Shown: piece by piece, positions 49,730 to 60,112 of the stretch
Layout of the letters: each line of letters begins with the position of its first letter
Position numbering within the stretch: the stretch's first letter is position 1
DNA from: an uncultured Microbacteriaceae bacterium
Lineage (GTDB): Bacteria > Actinomycetota > Actinomycetes > Actinomycetales > Microbacteriaceae
NCBI GenBank assembly: GCA_947487835.1
Contig: CANKXX010000008.1
Span: forward strand, 62,001-126,000
DNA: 64,000 nucleotides
Reading direction: 5' to 3'
Made by a program: the position numbers and the translations under genes
The notes under the pieces: model-generated
Databases searched by the model: none
What the model saw: the letters and a program-made list of their open reading frames with translations, nothing else
What the model was told of the DNA's origin: nothing

Positions 49730-51463
49730 ATGGCCGCACGAAGGACTGTGTCACGCTCGTCCAAGCTCGGACCGGAGGAGCGCGCCGCCGCGATCACCGC
49801 TCTCAAGGAGAAGGAGCTCGACATCCTCGTCGTGGGCGGCGGCATCGTCGGCACCGGCGCGGCGCTCGACGCGGTGACCCGCGGCCTCAGCGTCGGCATG
49901 CTCGAGGCGCGGGACTGGGCGAGCGGCACGTCCAGCCGCTCCTCCAAGCTCGTGCACGGCGGCATCCGCTACCTCGAGCAGCTCGACTTCCGCCTCGTCC
50001 GCGAGGCCCTCATCGAGCGCGGCCTGCTGCTGCAGCGCATCGCGCCGCACCTCGTGAAGCCCGTGCGCTTCCTCTACCCGCTGAAGACGCCGGTCATCGA
50101 GCGGCTCTACATCGGCGCCGGCATGCTGCTGTACGACATCTTCAGCTGGTCCGGTGGCCGCCCGCCCGGCGTCCCGCACCACAGGCACCTCTCCAAGCGC
50201 CAGGTGATGCGCGCCATCCCGAGCCTGTCGAAGGACGCGCTCGTCGGCGGCATCACGTACTATGACGCCCAGGTCGACGACGCCCGCTACGTCGCGTCGC
50301 TCGCCCGCACCGCGTCGTTCTACGGCGTGCACGCCGCGAGCCGGGTGCGGGTCGAGGGCTTCATCAAGGTGGGGCAGCGCGTCGTCGGTGTGCACGCCCA
50401 CGACGTGGAGACGGGCGAGCGCTTCGACGTGCGTGCCCGCCAGGTCGTCAACGCGACGGGCGTCTGGACGGACGACACGCAGGCGATGGTCGGCGAGCGC
50501 GGCCAGTTCAAGGTGCGGGCCTCCAAGGGCGTGCACCTCGTCGTGCCGCGCGACCGGTTCCAGTCCAACACCGGGCTGCTGCTGCGCACCGAGAAGAGCG
50601 TGCTGTTCGTGATCCCGTGGGGCCGGCACTGGCTGCTCGGCACGACGGACACCGACTGGCGCCTCGACAAGGCGCACCCCGCGGCGACCGCCGCGGACAT
50701 CGACTACATCCTCGAGCACGTGAACCAGGTGCTGCAGGTGCCGTTGACGCGCGAGGACGTCGAGGGCGTCTACGCGGGCCTGCGTCCGCTGCTGGCCGGG
50801 GAGTCCGAGCAGACCTCGAAGCTGTCCCGAGAGCACCTGGTCGCGCACTCCGTGCCCGGCCTCGTCGTGATCGCGGGCGGCAAGTGGACGACCTACCGCG
50901 TCATGGCGAAGGACGCCATCGACGAGGCCGTCGCCGCGCTCGACGGGAAGGTGCCGCAGAGCGTCACCCAGGACATCGGGCTGCTCGGCGCCGAGGGCTA
51001 CCAGGCCGCGTGGAACCGGCGCGGCAAGATCGCCCGGGCCTTCGGCGTGCACCGCGCGCGCATCGAGCACCTGCTGAACCGCTACGGCACCATGACGGAC
51101 GAGATCCTCGACCTGCTGCGCGAGCGCCCCGAGCTGGGCGAGCCCCTGCCCGGCGCGGACGACTACATCGGCGCCGAGGTCGTGTACGCCGCGAGCCACG
51201 AGAGCGCCCTGCACCTCGAGGACGTGCTCGCCCGCCGCACGCGCATCTCCATCGAGGCGTGGGACCGCGGCGTGTCCGCCGCCCCCGTCGCCGCCGCCCT
51301 CATGGCCGACGTGCTCGGCTGGGACGCCGAGCGCGAGCAGAGCGAGGTGGCGAACTACCTGAAGCGGGTCGCCGCCGAGGTGGAGAGCCAGACCCAGCCG
51401 GACGACGCGTCCGCCGACCGCGTGCGCCTGGAGGCACCGGACATCGCGGCCTCCGCGCTGTAG
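49730..51463 (+). CDS. glpD: Glycerol-3-phosphate dehydrogenase
   Basis: DILVVGGGIVGTGAALDAVTRGLSVGMLEARDWASGTSSRSSKLVHGGIRYLEQ. Confidence 0.96.
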   Translation: MAARRTVSRSSKLGPEERAAAITALKEKELDILVVGGGIVGTGAALDAVTRGLSVGMLEARDWASGTSSRSSKLVHGGIRYLEQLDFRLVREALIERGLLLQRIAPHLVKPVRFLYPLKTPVIERLYIGAGMLLYDIFSWSGGRPPGVPHHRHLSKRQVMRAIPSLSKDALVGGITYYDAQVDDARYVASLARTASFYGVHAASRVRVEGFIKVGQRVVGVHAHDVETGERFDVRARQVVNATGVWTDDTQAMVGERGQFKVRASKGVHLVVPRDRFQSNTGLLLRTEKSVLFVIPWGRHWLLGTTDTDWRLDKAHPAATAADIDYILEHVNQVLQVPLTREDVEGVYAGLRPLLAGESEQTSKLSREHLVAHSVPGLVVIAGGKWTTYRVMAKDAIDEAVAALDGKVPQSVTQDIGLLGAEGYQAAWNRRGKIARAFGVHRARIEHLLNRYGTMTDEILDLLRERPELGEPLPGADDYIGAEVVYAASHESALHLEDVLARRTRISIEAWDRGVSAAPVAAALMADVLGWDAEREQSEVANYLKRVAAEVESQTQPDDASADRVRLEAPDIAASAL

Positions 51464-51565
51464 CCCGGGGGCTCACGCCAGCATCACTCCGGCGGCACCG
51501 TCGACCGTGCACGCAGGCGGCCGCGGCTAGACTGTCCTGGCCTCTTCTCACGCTAGGAGTACGAG

Positions 51566-52105
51566 ATGGTCGACGTTCGGCGGGTCAAGCTTCCCGGGGT
51601 CGGTGTGCTGCATACCTTCCTCACGGACGACGGAGGAAAGGTCGGCGTCATCGCCCACCGCTCCGGTCACAGCGACCTCATCACCTTCGCGGACGACGAG
51701 GACGGGCCGGACGGCAGCAAGGTCTCCCTGCGGCTCAGCGAGGACGAGGCGCACACCCTCGCCGAACTCCTCGGCGGCACCCGGATCACGGAGTCGCTCG
51801 GCAAGCTCGAGCAGATCCCCGGCCTCAGCATCGACTGGTTCACGGTCGACTACGACGACCACATCGCCGGTCAGCCCCTCGGCAATCCGGCTTCCCGCGG
51901 CGTCGTGGGGCTCACGGTCGTCGCGGTCGTGCGCGGGGACTCCGCCAACCCGGCCCCGGCCGACGACTTCAAAGTCTTCCCCGGCGACACCCTCGTCGTC
52001 GCGGGATCCCCGGAGAAGGTCGCGAAGGCGTTCAACTTCTACCGGACGGGTGACCTGTCCTCGTCGGCGAAGCACGAGCGCGTAGACGCGCCGCCCGGGG
52101 GCTGA
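51566..52105 (+). CDS. Cation:proton antiporter regulatory subunit (KhtT-like, RCK_C/TrkA-C)
   Basis: RRVKLPGVGVLHTFLTDDGGKVGVIAHRSG; C-terminal FKVFPGDTLVVAGSPEKVAKAFNFY. Confidence 0.82.
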   Translation: MVDVRRVKLPGVGVLHTFLTDDGGKVGVIAHRSGHSDLITFADDEDGPDGSKVSLRLSEDEAHTLAELLGGTRITESLGKLEQIPGLSIDWFTVDYDDHIAGQPLGNPASRGVVGLTVVAVVRGDSANPAPADDFKVFPGDTLVVAGSPEKVAKAFNFYRTGDLSSSAKHERVDAPPGG

Positions 52106-52107
52106 GC

Positions 52108-53463
52108 ATGCACCTCGGCGAAGACCTCATCATCCTCGGCCTGCTTTTCGTCATCGCCTACGTGCTCGGCCGGCTCGGGACCCTCATCGGCCTCCCGGCG
52201 ATCCCCGTCTACATGGTGGTCGGTCTGCTCGCGAGCCCGAACACTCACGTCTTCCCGCTGAACTTCGACTCCGCGGACGTCGAGCTCATCGCGGTGTTCG
52301 GCCTCGTGCTGCTGCTGTTCAGCCTCGGGCTCGAGTTCGACCAGGACGCGTTCTTCACGAGCGCCGGCCGATTACTGCTCTCCGGCGGCTCCTACATCCT
52401 GCTCAACACCGGCGCGGGGCTGCTGTTCGGCCTCCTCATCGGCTGGGGACCGCGGGAGGCCCTCATCATCGCCGGCATGATCGGCACGTCGTCGAGCGCC
52501 ATCATCACGAAGCTGCTCATCGAGCTGCGCCGCCTCGCGAACACCGAGACCCCCGTCGTGCTCGGTGTCACCGTGGTCGGCGACATCTTCATCGCGGTCT
52601 ACCTCGCCATCGTGTCGGTCGTGCTGTCGGGCGAGACCGAGGCGTGGCCGATCGTCATGCAGCTGAGCATCGCGTTCCTGTTCCTCATCGTCATGTTCGC
52701 CATCGCCCGCTGGGGCGGCCGGGTGGTCACCCGCCTGACCCGCACCCGCGACGAGGAGCTGTTCACGATCCTGTTCTTCGGCCTCGCCGTGATGTTCGCC
52801 GGCATCGGTGAGCTGATCGGCGTGACCGACGCCATCGGCGCGTTCCTCATCGGCCTCGTGCTCGGCGCGACGCGGCACCGGGCGCGCATCGAGCGGGCCA
52901 GCGTGCCGCTGCGCGACGTGTTCGCCGCGTTCTTCTTCGTGAACTTCGGCCTCGCGCTCGACGTCGCGGAGTTCGGCAGCGTCGTCACCCTCGTGCTCGC
53001 GGCGGTCCTGCTGACCTTCGCGGTGAACATCCTGTCCGGCTTCGTCATCGCGCGGCTGCACTCGCTCACCGTGCCGCAGGCCATCAACACCGCGGCGATC
53101 ATGGTCAACCGCGGCGAGTTCACGCTGATCCTCGCGACGCTCTCCCTGGGCGCGGGCCTCGACGAGCGGCTGCAGCCGTTCGCGGGCCTCTACGTGCTGC
53201 TGATGGCCGTGCTCGGGCCGCTGTTCGCCTCCAACTCGGAGCGCATCGGCCAGGCCGTCGCCGGACGGAAGCGTCAGGCGGCCACCGCGCGGCCGCCGCG
53301 CGACCTCGAGCGCGAGAACGCGATCGCGCTCATGGAGGCGGCCACCGCCGACATGACCGAGGACACCCGCGAGCCGGACGACGGCGAGGGCGACCTCGAC
53401 CGCAGGACCATCCAGGGCGAGCCGCGGCCCCGGCACGAGCGCGAGCGGGAGCCCGACTACTGA
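52108..53463 (+). CDS. CPA2-family cation:proton antiporter (KhtU-like)
   Basis: YVLGRLGTLIGLPAIPVYMVVGLLASPNTHVFPL...FGLVLLLFSLGLEFDQD. Confidence 0.87.
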   Translation: MHLGEDLIILGLLFVIAYVLGRLGTLIGLPAIPVYMVVGLLASPNTHVFPLNFDSADVELIAVFGLVLLLFSLGLEFDQDAFFTSAGRLLLSGGSYILLNTGAGLLFGLLIGWGPREALIIAGMIGTSSSAIITKLLIELRRLANTETPVVLGVTVVGDIFIAVYLAIVSVVLSGETEAWPIVMQLSIAFLFLIVMFAIARWGGRVVTRLTRTRDEELFTILFFGLAVMFAGIGELIGVTDAIGAFLIGLVLGATRHRARIERASVPLRDVFAAFFFVNFGLALDVAEFGSVVTLVLAAVLLTFAVNILSGFVIARLHSLTVPQAINTAAIMVNRGEFTLILATLSLGAGLDERLQPFAGLYVLLMAVLGPLFASNSERIGQAVAGRKRQAATARPPRDLERENAIALMEAATADMTEDTREPDDGEGDLDRRTIQGEPRPRHEREREPDY

Positions 53464-53465
53464 CC

Positions 53466-54338
53466 ATGCTCGCCATCATGCGCCGCCCGAAGTGGATCGG
53501 GCTCCTCATCGTCGCCCTCGCCGTGGCGGCCGCCTTCGCGGCGCTCGGCCAGTGGCAGCTCTCCCGCGCCGTCGAGGAGGGCGTCGTGGTCGAGCGCGCC
53601 ACGGAGCAGGCGGTGCCGCTCACGAGCGTCGTGCAGCCGCAGCAGATGACGGAGCAGAAGGCCTCGGGGCAGGTCGTGAGCGTGCGGGGCGCCTGGGTGC
53701 CGGGCGACTTCGACGTCGTGGGCGACCGGGTCAACGGCGGGCGGACCGGCTACTGGGTGGTCGGTCGGCTCGACGTCGCGCTCGACGGGGCCGGCGTTGC
53801 GGCGGATGCGCCGGGGCTCGCGGTCGCGCTGGGCTGGACGGCCGAGCTTGAGGAGGCGCGCGAGCGCAGCGACGCCCTCAACGCCGGTCGGTCGACGGCT
53901 GAGCCGAGCGGCGAGCTGACCGGCATCGAGGGCCGCTTCCTGCCCACCGAGGGGCCGAACGTGCCCGACGACGACGAGGACCCCTTCGCGATCACGTCCA
54001 TGTCCGTGGCCGCCCTCGTCAACACGTGGCAGGACTTCGACGACCGCGACGCGTACTCGGGCTACGTCGTGCTGACGCAGGCACCCGCCGGACTCGCCGA
54101 CATCGATTCCCCGGCGCCGAGCGACGACGTGCAGCTCAACTGGCTCAACATCTTCTACGCCGCCGAGTGGGTCATCTTCGCGGGCTTCGCCGTGTTCATC
54201 TGGTACCGCCTCGTGCGCGACGAGCTCGAGCGCGAGACGGAGGAGGCCGAGGAGGCAGCAGCAGAGGCAACGGCGGCAGAGTCCGCGGCAGGTGCGGAGC
54301 CCGCGCCCGCGGAGTCCGCATCCAGGCCCGGCCGGTAG
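53466..54338 (+). CDS. SURF1 family cytochrome oxidase biogenesis protein
   Basis: MRRPKWIGLLIVALAVAAAFAALGQWQLSRAVEE...LNWLNIFYAAEWVIFAGFAVFIWYRLVRD. Confidence 0.87.
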   Translation: MLAIMRRPKWIGLLIVALAVAAAFAALGQWQLSRAVEEGVVVERATEQAVPLTSVVQPQQMTEQKASGQVVSVRGAWVPGDFDVVGDRVNGGRTGYWVVGRLDVALDGAGVAADAPGLAVALGWTAELEEARERSDALNAGRSTAEPSGELTGIEGRFLPTEGPNVPDDDEDPFAITSMSVAALVNTWQDFDDRDAYSGYVVLTQAPAGLADIDSPAPSDDVQLNWLNIFYAAEWVIFAGFAVFIWYRLVRDELERETEEAEEAAAEATAAESAAGAEPAPAESASRPGR

Positions 54339-54348
54339 AATCGTCGCC

Positions 54349-54817
54349 ATGCCGCTCGCCCCCAAGCCCGAAGCGTTCCCCCGCATCCGCAGCGCGCTCA
54401 GCTTCTACCGCATCACCTCGTACGTCACCGGCGTGCTGCTCCTGCTGCTGACCATCGAGATGCTGTTCAAGTACGTGGGCGGGGTGGAGATCGAGCTCGG
54501 CGGCCCCTTCGGCTTCCTCGCGCTGGTGCCCGAGGGCACCTCCACCGCCGTGAACCTCAGCACCGGCATCCTCATCGTGCACGGCTGGTTCTACGTCGTG
54601 TACCTCATCGCCGACTTCCGGCTCTGGAGCCTGATGCGCTGGCGCCTCGGCCGGCTGCTGATGCTGGCCGCGGGCGGCGTCGTGCCGTTCCTCTCGTTCT
54701 TCGTCGAGCACCGCACGAGCCGCGAGGTGAACGGCTACCTCGCCGCTCGCGAGGCGGAGCTCGCACCCCGTGCCGCGGCTTCCGCGGCGACGTCCGACCC
54801 CACCGTGGAGGCATCAC

Positions 54818-54822
<5 letters not shown>
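54349..54822 (+). CDS. DUF3817 domain-containing membrane protein
   Basis: [30 protein letters not shown]...[45 protein letters not shown]. Confidence 0.85.
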
Positions 54823-56401
<1,579 letters not shown>

Positions 56402-56432
56402 TCCCGGCCCGTCCTTGAGACGGTCGAGAAAT

Positions 56433-56464
56433 GACGCGGGCCGCCCGAGAGGGTGGCCCGCGTC
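56433..56464. terminator. Terminator-like hairpin after guaA
   Basis: GACGCGGGCC (56433-56442) / GGCCCGCGTC (56455-56464). Confidence 0.65.
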
Positions 56465-56574
56465 CTTCGTCTACGCCTCGGGCCCGTTCCGGCGGCACGG
56501 TCCTCGCCGACTGCCGGCCCGGCCTATCGCATCCCGGGCACTCGGCGACGCGGCGATCACCCGGGCAAACGAAG

Positions 56575-56601
56575 AACGGCCGCCCCGAGGGGCGGCCGTT
56601 C
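56575..56601. terminator. Terminator-like hairpin between convergent guaA and Bax-inhibitor gene
   Basis: AACGGCCGCC...GGCGGCCGTT inverted repeat. Confidence 0.6.
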
Positions 56602-56627
56602 CGCTGTGCTGCTGTGTCAGTCGTCGA

Positions 56628-57410
56628 TCAGTCGCTGCCGCGAAGGATGGCGAAGATGCGCAGGAACTCGACGTAGAGCCACACGACGGTGACCATGAGC
56701 CCGAAGGCCGCCTGCCAGCCCATCTTGCGGGGCTGGCCGGTGCGGACGGCCCGCTGGATGAAGTCGAAGTCGAGCACGAGGGAGTACGACGCCATGAGCA
56801 CCGCGAGGGCGCCGACGACGAGGCCGATGACGCCGCCGCGGAGACCGAACGGGCTGTCGAGCACGCCGAACATGACGAGGCCGAAGTTCACGAGCGAGAA
56901 GGCGAGGTAGCTCACCATGGCGATCATGAAGATCTTGGTCGCCTTGGCGGACGCGCGGATCTTGCCGCTGCGGAACAGCGCGAGCACGACGCCGACCACG
57001 ACGAGCGTGGCGAGGACGGCCTGCACGGCGATGCCCGCGTAGGCGGGCTGGGCCTCGAAGATCGCGGAGATGCCGCCGACGAACAGGCCCTCGAACACCG
57101 CGTACGCGACGATGAGCGGGACGCTCGGCTCGCGCTTGAAGCTGTTGACCAGGCCGAGCACGAGGCCGACAATCGCGCCGACGATGGCGAGCGCGGGGAA
57201 GAGCCAGCCGACAGCCGCTCCGACAAGCAGCACGGCGAAGAGGCCGGCCGTCTTGGTGATCGTGTCTTCGTAGGTCATGCGGCCCGTGTCGACGGCGGAG
57301 GCCGACGGCGCGTTGTACATGGCCTGCAGGCTTTCGGGCGTGACCTCCTGCGTAGGGGCTCCGCCGCGGCCGCTGAAGGCCGGGTTTCGCGAGAACGTGG
57401 GGTTTGCCAT
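56628..57410 (-). CDS. Bax inhibitor-1/YccA family membrane protein
   Basis: MTYEDTITKTAGLFAVLLVGAAVGWLFPALAIVGAIVGLVLGLVNSFKREPS. Confidence 0.87.
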   Translation of the reverse strand: MANPTFSRNPAFSGRGGAPTQEVTPESLQAMYNAPSASAVDTGRMTYEDTITKTAGLFAVLLVGAAVGWLFPALAIVGAIVGLVLGLVNSFKREPSVPLIVAYAVFEGLFVGGISAIFEAQPAYAGIAVQAVLATLVVVGVVLALFRSGKIRASAKATKIFMIAMVSYLAFSLVNFGLVMFGVLDSPFGLRGGVIGLVVGALAVLMASYSLVLDFDFIQRAVRTGQPRKMGWQAAFGLMVTVVWLYVEFLRIFAILRGSD

Positions 57411-57458
57411 GGTTCCTCTATCTATAGGGGTGACTGCACTACTCAGTGCCCCTCCAGG

Positions 57459-57962
57459 CTAGTGGACCGTGCTTGACGGTTGCCTTGATTTTCGCCTGAA
57501 GCGTGATGCCGCCGGATCGAGGGCGAGGGTGCGGCCCGACCACGCGGCGACGACGAGCACCACGGCGCTGACGCTCAGGGCGAGGCCCTGGTCCGGGTAC
57601 CCGTGCAGCAGCGTCCCGAGCAGGAGTCCGGAGCCGAGGGGCAGCAGGGCGGCGAGCGCGGACACCGCGGGGCGGTGCCGCACCAGCAGCCAGCCGAGCA
57701 GCGGGAGCACGAGCATGACCATCTGGGTCGGTCCGGCCAGGAGCGCGCAGATCGAGATGATGCTCGGCCCGGCGACGACGACGCGGCGCCACCCCGCCGC
57801 CGGAAGCAGGATCCAGCCCGCGGCGTGCAGCAGGCTGCCGACCAGGAGCGCCACGAGGAAGTAGCTGTTGGTGAGCACGAGCAGCACGCCACCGGCGAGG
57901 ATGCAGGTCAGGCCGCCGACGTATCGGCCCCGGTAGGTGCCCCACTTCAGTGGCAGCGCCAT
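57459..57962 (-). CDS. Hypothetical membrane protein
   Basis: MALPLKWGTYRGRYVGGLTCILAGGVLLVLTNSYFLVALLVGSLLHAAGW; several TM segments, ends in basic tail. Confidence 0.6.
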   Translation of the reverse strand: MALPLKWGTYRGRYVGGLTCILAGGVLLVLTNSYFLVALLVGSLLHAAGWILLPAAGWRRVVVAGPSIISICALLAGPTQMVMLVLPLLGWLLVRHRPAVSALAALLPLGSGLLLGTLLHGYPDQGLALSVSAVVLVVAAWSGRTLALDPAASRFRRKSRQPSSTVH

Positions 57963-58113
57963 CGTCGGTTCTTGCTCGAGCACGGGGTGTCCCTCATCTC
58001 CTCGTTGGCCGAGCGCGCGCACGCGCGACCGGCCGGTTTCCACGGCGGGGGGATGGGGGGTGATCGGCAGTATAGACGGCGCGGCCGCTTCCCGCTCTGG
58101 ATAGCGTTGACGG

Positions 58114-59145
58114 GTGACGCTTCCTCCGAATCCCCGCCCGCGCGTCATCGGCCACCGCGGCGCCAGCGGCTACCGGCCCGAGCACACCCGATCGAGCTAC
58201 GAGCTCGCCCTCGCCCTCGGCGCCGACGCTGTGGAGCCCGACCTCGTGGCGACCCGGGACGGTGTACTCGTGCTCCGGCACGAGAACGAGATCTCGGGAA
58301 CGACCGACGTGGCGGCGCATCCGGAGTTCGCCGACCGCCGGCTCACGAAGACCGTCGACGGCGCCGAGCTGACAGGGTGGTTCACCGAGGACTTCACCTG
58401 GGCCGAGCTGCGCACGCTGCGCGCGCGGGAGCGCCTGCCGAAGATCCGTCCGTCCAGCGCGTCCTTCGACGGGACCTTCGGCCTGCTCGCGCTGCCCGAT
58501 CTGCTGCGGCTGCTCGACGACTCGGGTGACGCCGCCGGTGTGCGGCCGGGCCTCGTGCTCGAGGTGAAGCACGCCACCTACTTCGAGTCGATCGGCCTCC
58601 CGCTCGACGAGCTGATCGCCCGGGACCTCGCCGAGGGCGGCTGGCTCGGATCCGCGGACCGGATCACCGTCGAGGCGTTCGAGGAGAGCGTGCTGGCGAA
58701 GGTGCGGGCCCGCGGCGTGGGCGGGGAGTTCGTCTACCTGCTCGAGGCGTCCGGCTCGCCCTTTGACGAGATCGCCGCGAACGGCTCCGACGCGCGGCTG
58801 TACGCGGACCACCTCACCGACGCCGGGCTCGCGGCGCTCGCCGGGCGGGTGGACGGCATCAGTGTCGACAAGGGCCTCGTCCTGCCCACCGACGAGCACG
58901 GCCGCGCCGATGCACCGAGCGACCTCGTGGCCCGGGCGCACGCCGCCGGGCTGCTCGTCTTCTGCTGGACGCTGCGGTCCGAGAACCGCTTCCTGCCGAA
59001 GAACTTCCGCTACGGCGGCGGGGCCGCCGCCACCGGCGACTACGAGAGCGAGTGGCAGCGCATCCTCGGCACGGGCATCGACGGCGTCTTCGCGGACCAG
59101 CCGGACCTCGCGGTCGCGGTCCGCGACGCGGAGGCGCGCGCCTAG
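58114..59145 (+). CDS. Glycerophosphodiester phosphodiesterase
   Basis: RVIGHRGASGYRPEHTRSSYELALALGADAVEPDLVATRDGVLVLRHE. Confidence 0.93.
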   Translation: MTLPPNPRPRVIGHRGASGYRPEHTRSSYELALALGADAVEPDLVATRDGVLVLRHENEISGTTDVAAHPEFADRRLTKTVDGAELTGWFTEDFTWAELRTLRARERLPKIRPSSASFDGTFGLLALPDLLRLLDDSGDAAGVRPGLVLEVKHATYFESIGLPLDELIARDLAEGGWLGSADRITVEAFEESVLAKVRARGVGGEFVYLLEASGSPFDEIAANGSDARLYADHLTDAGLAALAGRVDGISVDKGLVLPTDEHGRADAPSDLVARAHAAGLLVFCWTLRSENRFLPKNFRYGGGAAATGDYESEWQRILGTGIDGVFADQPDLAVAVRDAEARA

Positions 59146-59149
59146 CCGC

Positions 59150-59222
59150 GCCCGCGGTCGCAGCCCACCGACGGTCGCTACGTCACCCGCGGTCGCTGCG
59201 CCACCCGCGGTCACTGCGCCTG
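59150..59222. repeat. Degenerate 18-19 bp tandem array, (A)CCCGCGGTCGCTGCGCC
   Basis: ccgcggtcgcagcccaccgacggtcgctacgtcacccgcggtcgctgcgccacccgcggtcactgcgcctg. Confidence 0.65.
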
Positions 59223-59260
59223 TCGAAGCGGCGTTCCCGGTCCTCGAGAACCGGTAGGGT

Positions 59261-59280
59261 CCCTTCGACAAGCTCAGGGA
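59261..59280 (-). repeat. Dispersed repeat copy
   Basis: CCCTTCGACAAGCTCAGGGA. Confidence 0.8.
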
Positions 59281-59371
59281 CCGAGGTGGTGATTCTTGCG
59301 GACCGGGGCAGGGACAGAGGCGGTGCTGCCCGCGGACCGGGTCAGGGGCCGCAGCGGTACGGTCCCTGCGG

Positions 59372-59593
59372 CTAGTCCTTCTTCAGGGCGGAGGGCTTGT
59401 GCACGGCCTCGCCGCCGCTCTTCTCGCTCTTCACGAGGTACTGCGGGTCGTCCTTCGAGGCCCGGACGGTGCGCCCGGCGGCCTCGGTGTCCGAGGTGAT
59501 CTTCTTCTCGACCTCGCCGGTCGCCTCGCCGCCGTGGGACTTCCAGGAGACGTGGTCGCCCTTCGAGAACTCGTCGTCACTCTTCTTCGTCAT
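59372..59593 (-). CDS. DUF2945/HVA1-like small protein
   Basis: FSKGDHVSWKSHGGEATGEVEKKITSDTEAAGRTVRASKDDPQYLVKSEKSGGEAVHKPSALKKD. Confidence 0.82.
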   Translation of the reverse strand: MTKKSDDEFSKGDHVSWKSHGGEATGEVEKKITSDTEAAGRTVRASKDDPQYLVKSEKSGGEAVHKPSALKKD

Positions 59594-60026
59594 GGCGCGA
59601 CGCTACGCCGTCCGATGCGACCACGCCGGGGGAGTCCCTGAGAGTCGGCCACATGGTTCGTGCGAGCGCGCGGGTGAGTGCCACCCGATCGGCGGACACC
59701 GTGAGGCCCTGCGAGAGAGCCGTGGCCTGGATCTCCTGCGCCTCGCGGAAGAACTCGCGACGCAGTCGGTCGGCATGCTGTCCCTGCCGCCAGAACTCGC
59801 TACCGGCCCCGTAGCTCTGAAGCTGATCGAGCCGGACCACGAGATCCCACGTCTCGTCGGGCACGGCTTCGGATTCAGCGGTGAAGTCGAAGTGGGGGAA
59901 CTCATCGAGCAGCGCCTCCATCGCTCGGGCGAGCTGCATTCGCGCACGGCGGCGGGCCACTTGATTACGGAAGCCGCCCCGCCACCCCAAGGGGAACCGC
60001 CACCGGGGACTGCGATCGCCTGCCAT
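59577..60026 (-). CDS. Hypothetical protein
   Basis: 149 aa ORF starting MAGDRSPRWRF, overlaps the DUF2945 start by 17 bp; no family recognised. Confidence 0.45.
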   Translation of the reverse strand: MAGDRSPRWRFPLGWRGGFRNQVARRRARMQLARAMEALLDEFPHFDFTAESEAVPDETWDLVVRLDQLQSYGAGSEFWRQGQHADRLRREFFREAQEIQATALSQGLTVSADRVALTRALARTMWPTLRDSPGVVASDGVASRHDEEE

Positions 60027-60112
60027 GGCACGACGCTACAGCGGCCGGTCCGCGCCGTCCGGAGCGCTCCGAGGGCCGGTGTCGGAGGGAGAACGTACAA
60101 TCGTCTACCGAG

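Noticed and set aside
50220-50240. GAGCCTGTCGAAGGA inside glpD resembling the dispersed repeat
   Set aside because: It encodes the natural-looking segment SLSKDA in frame and lacks the second half of the palindrome. Probably chance or ordinary coding sequence.
56433-56601. Two back-to-back hairpins considered as a possible structured RNA
   Set aside because: They lie between convergent guaA and the Bax-inhibitor gene, and simple termination for both directions explains them.
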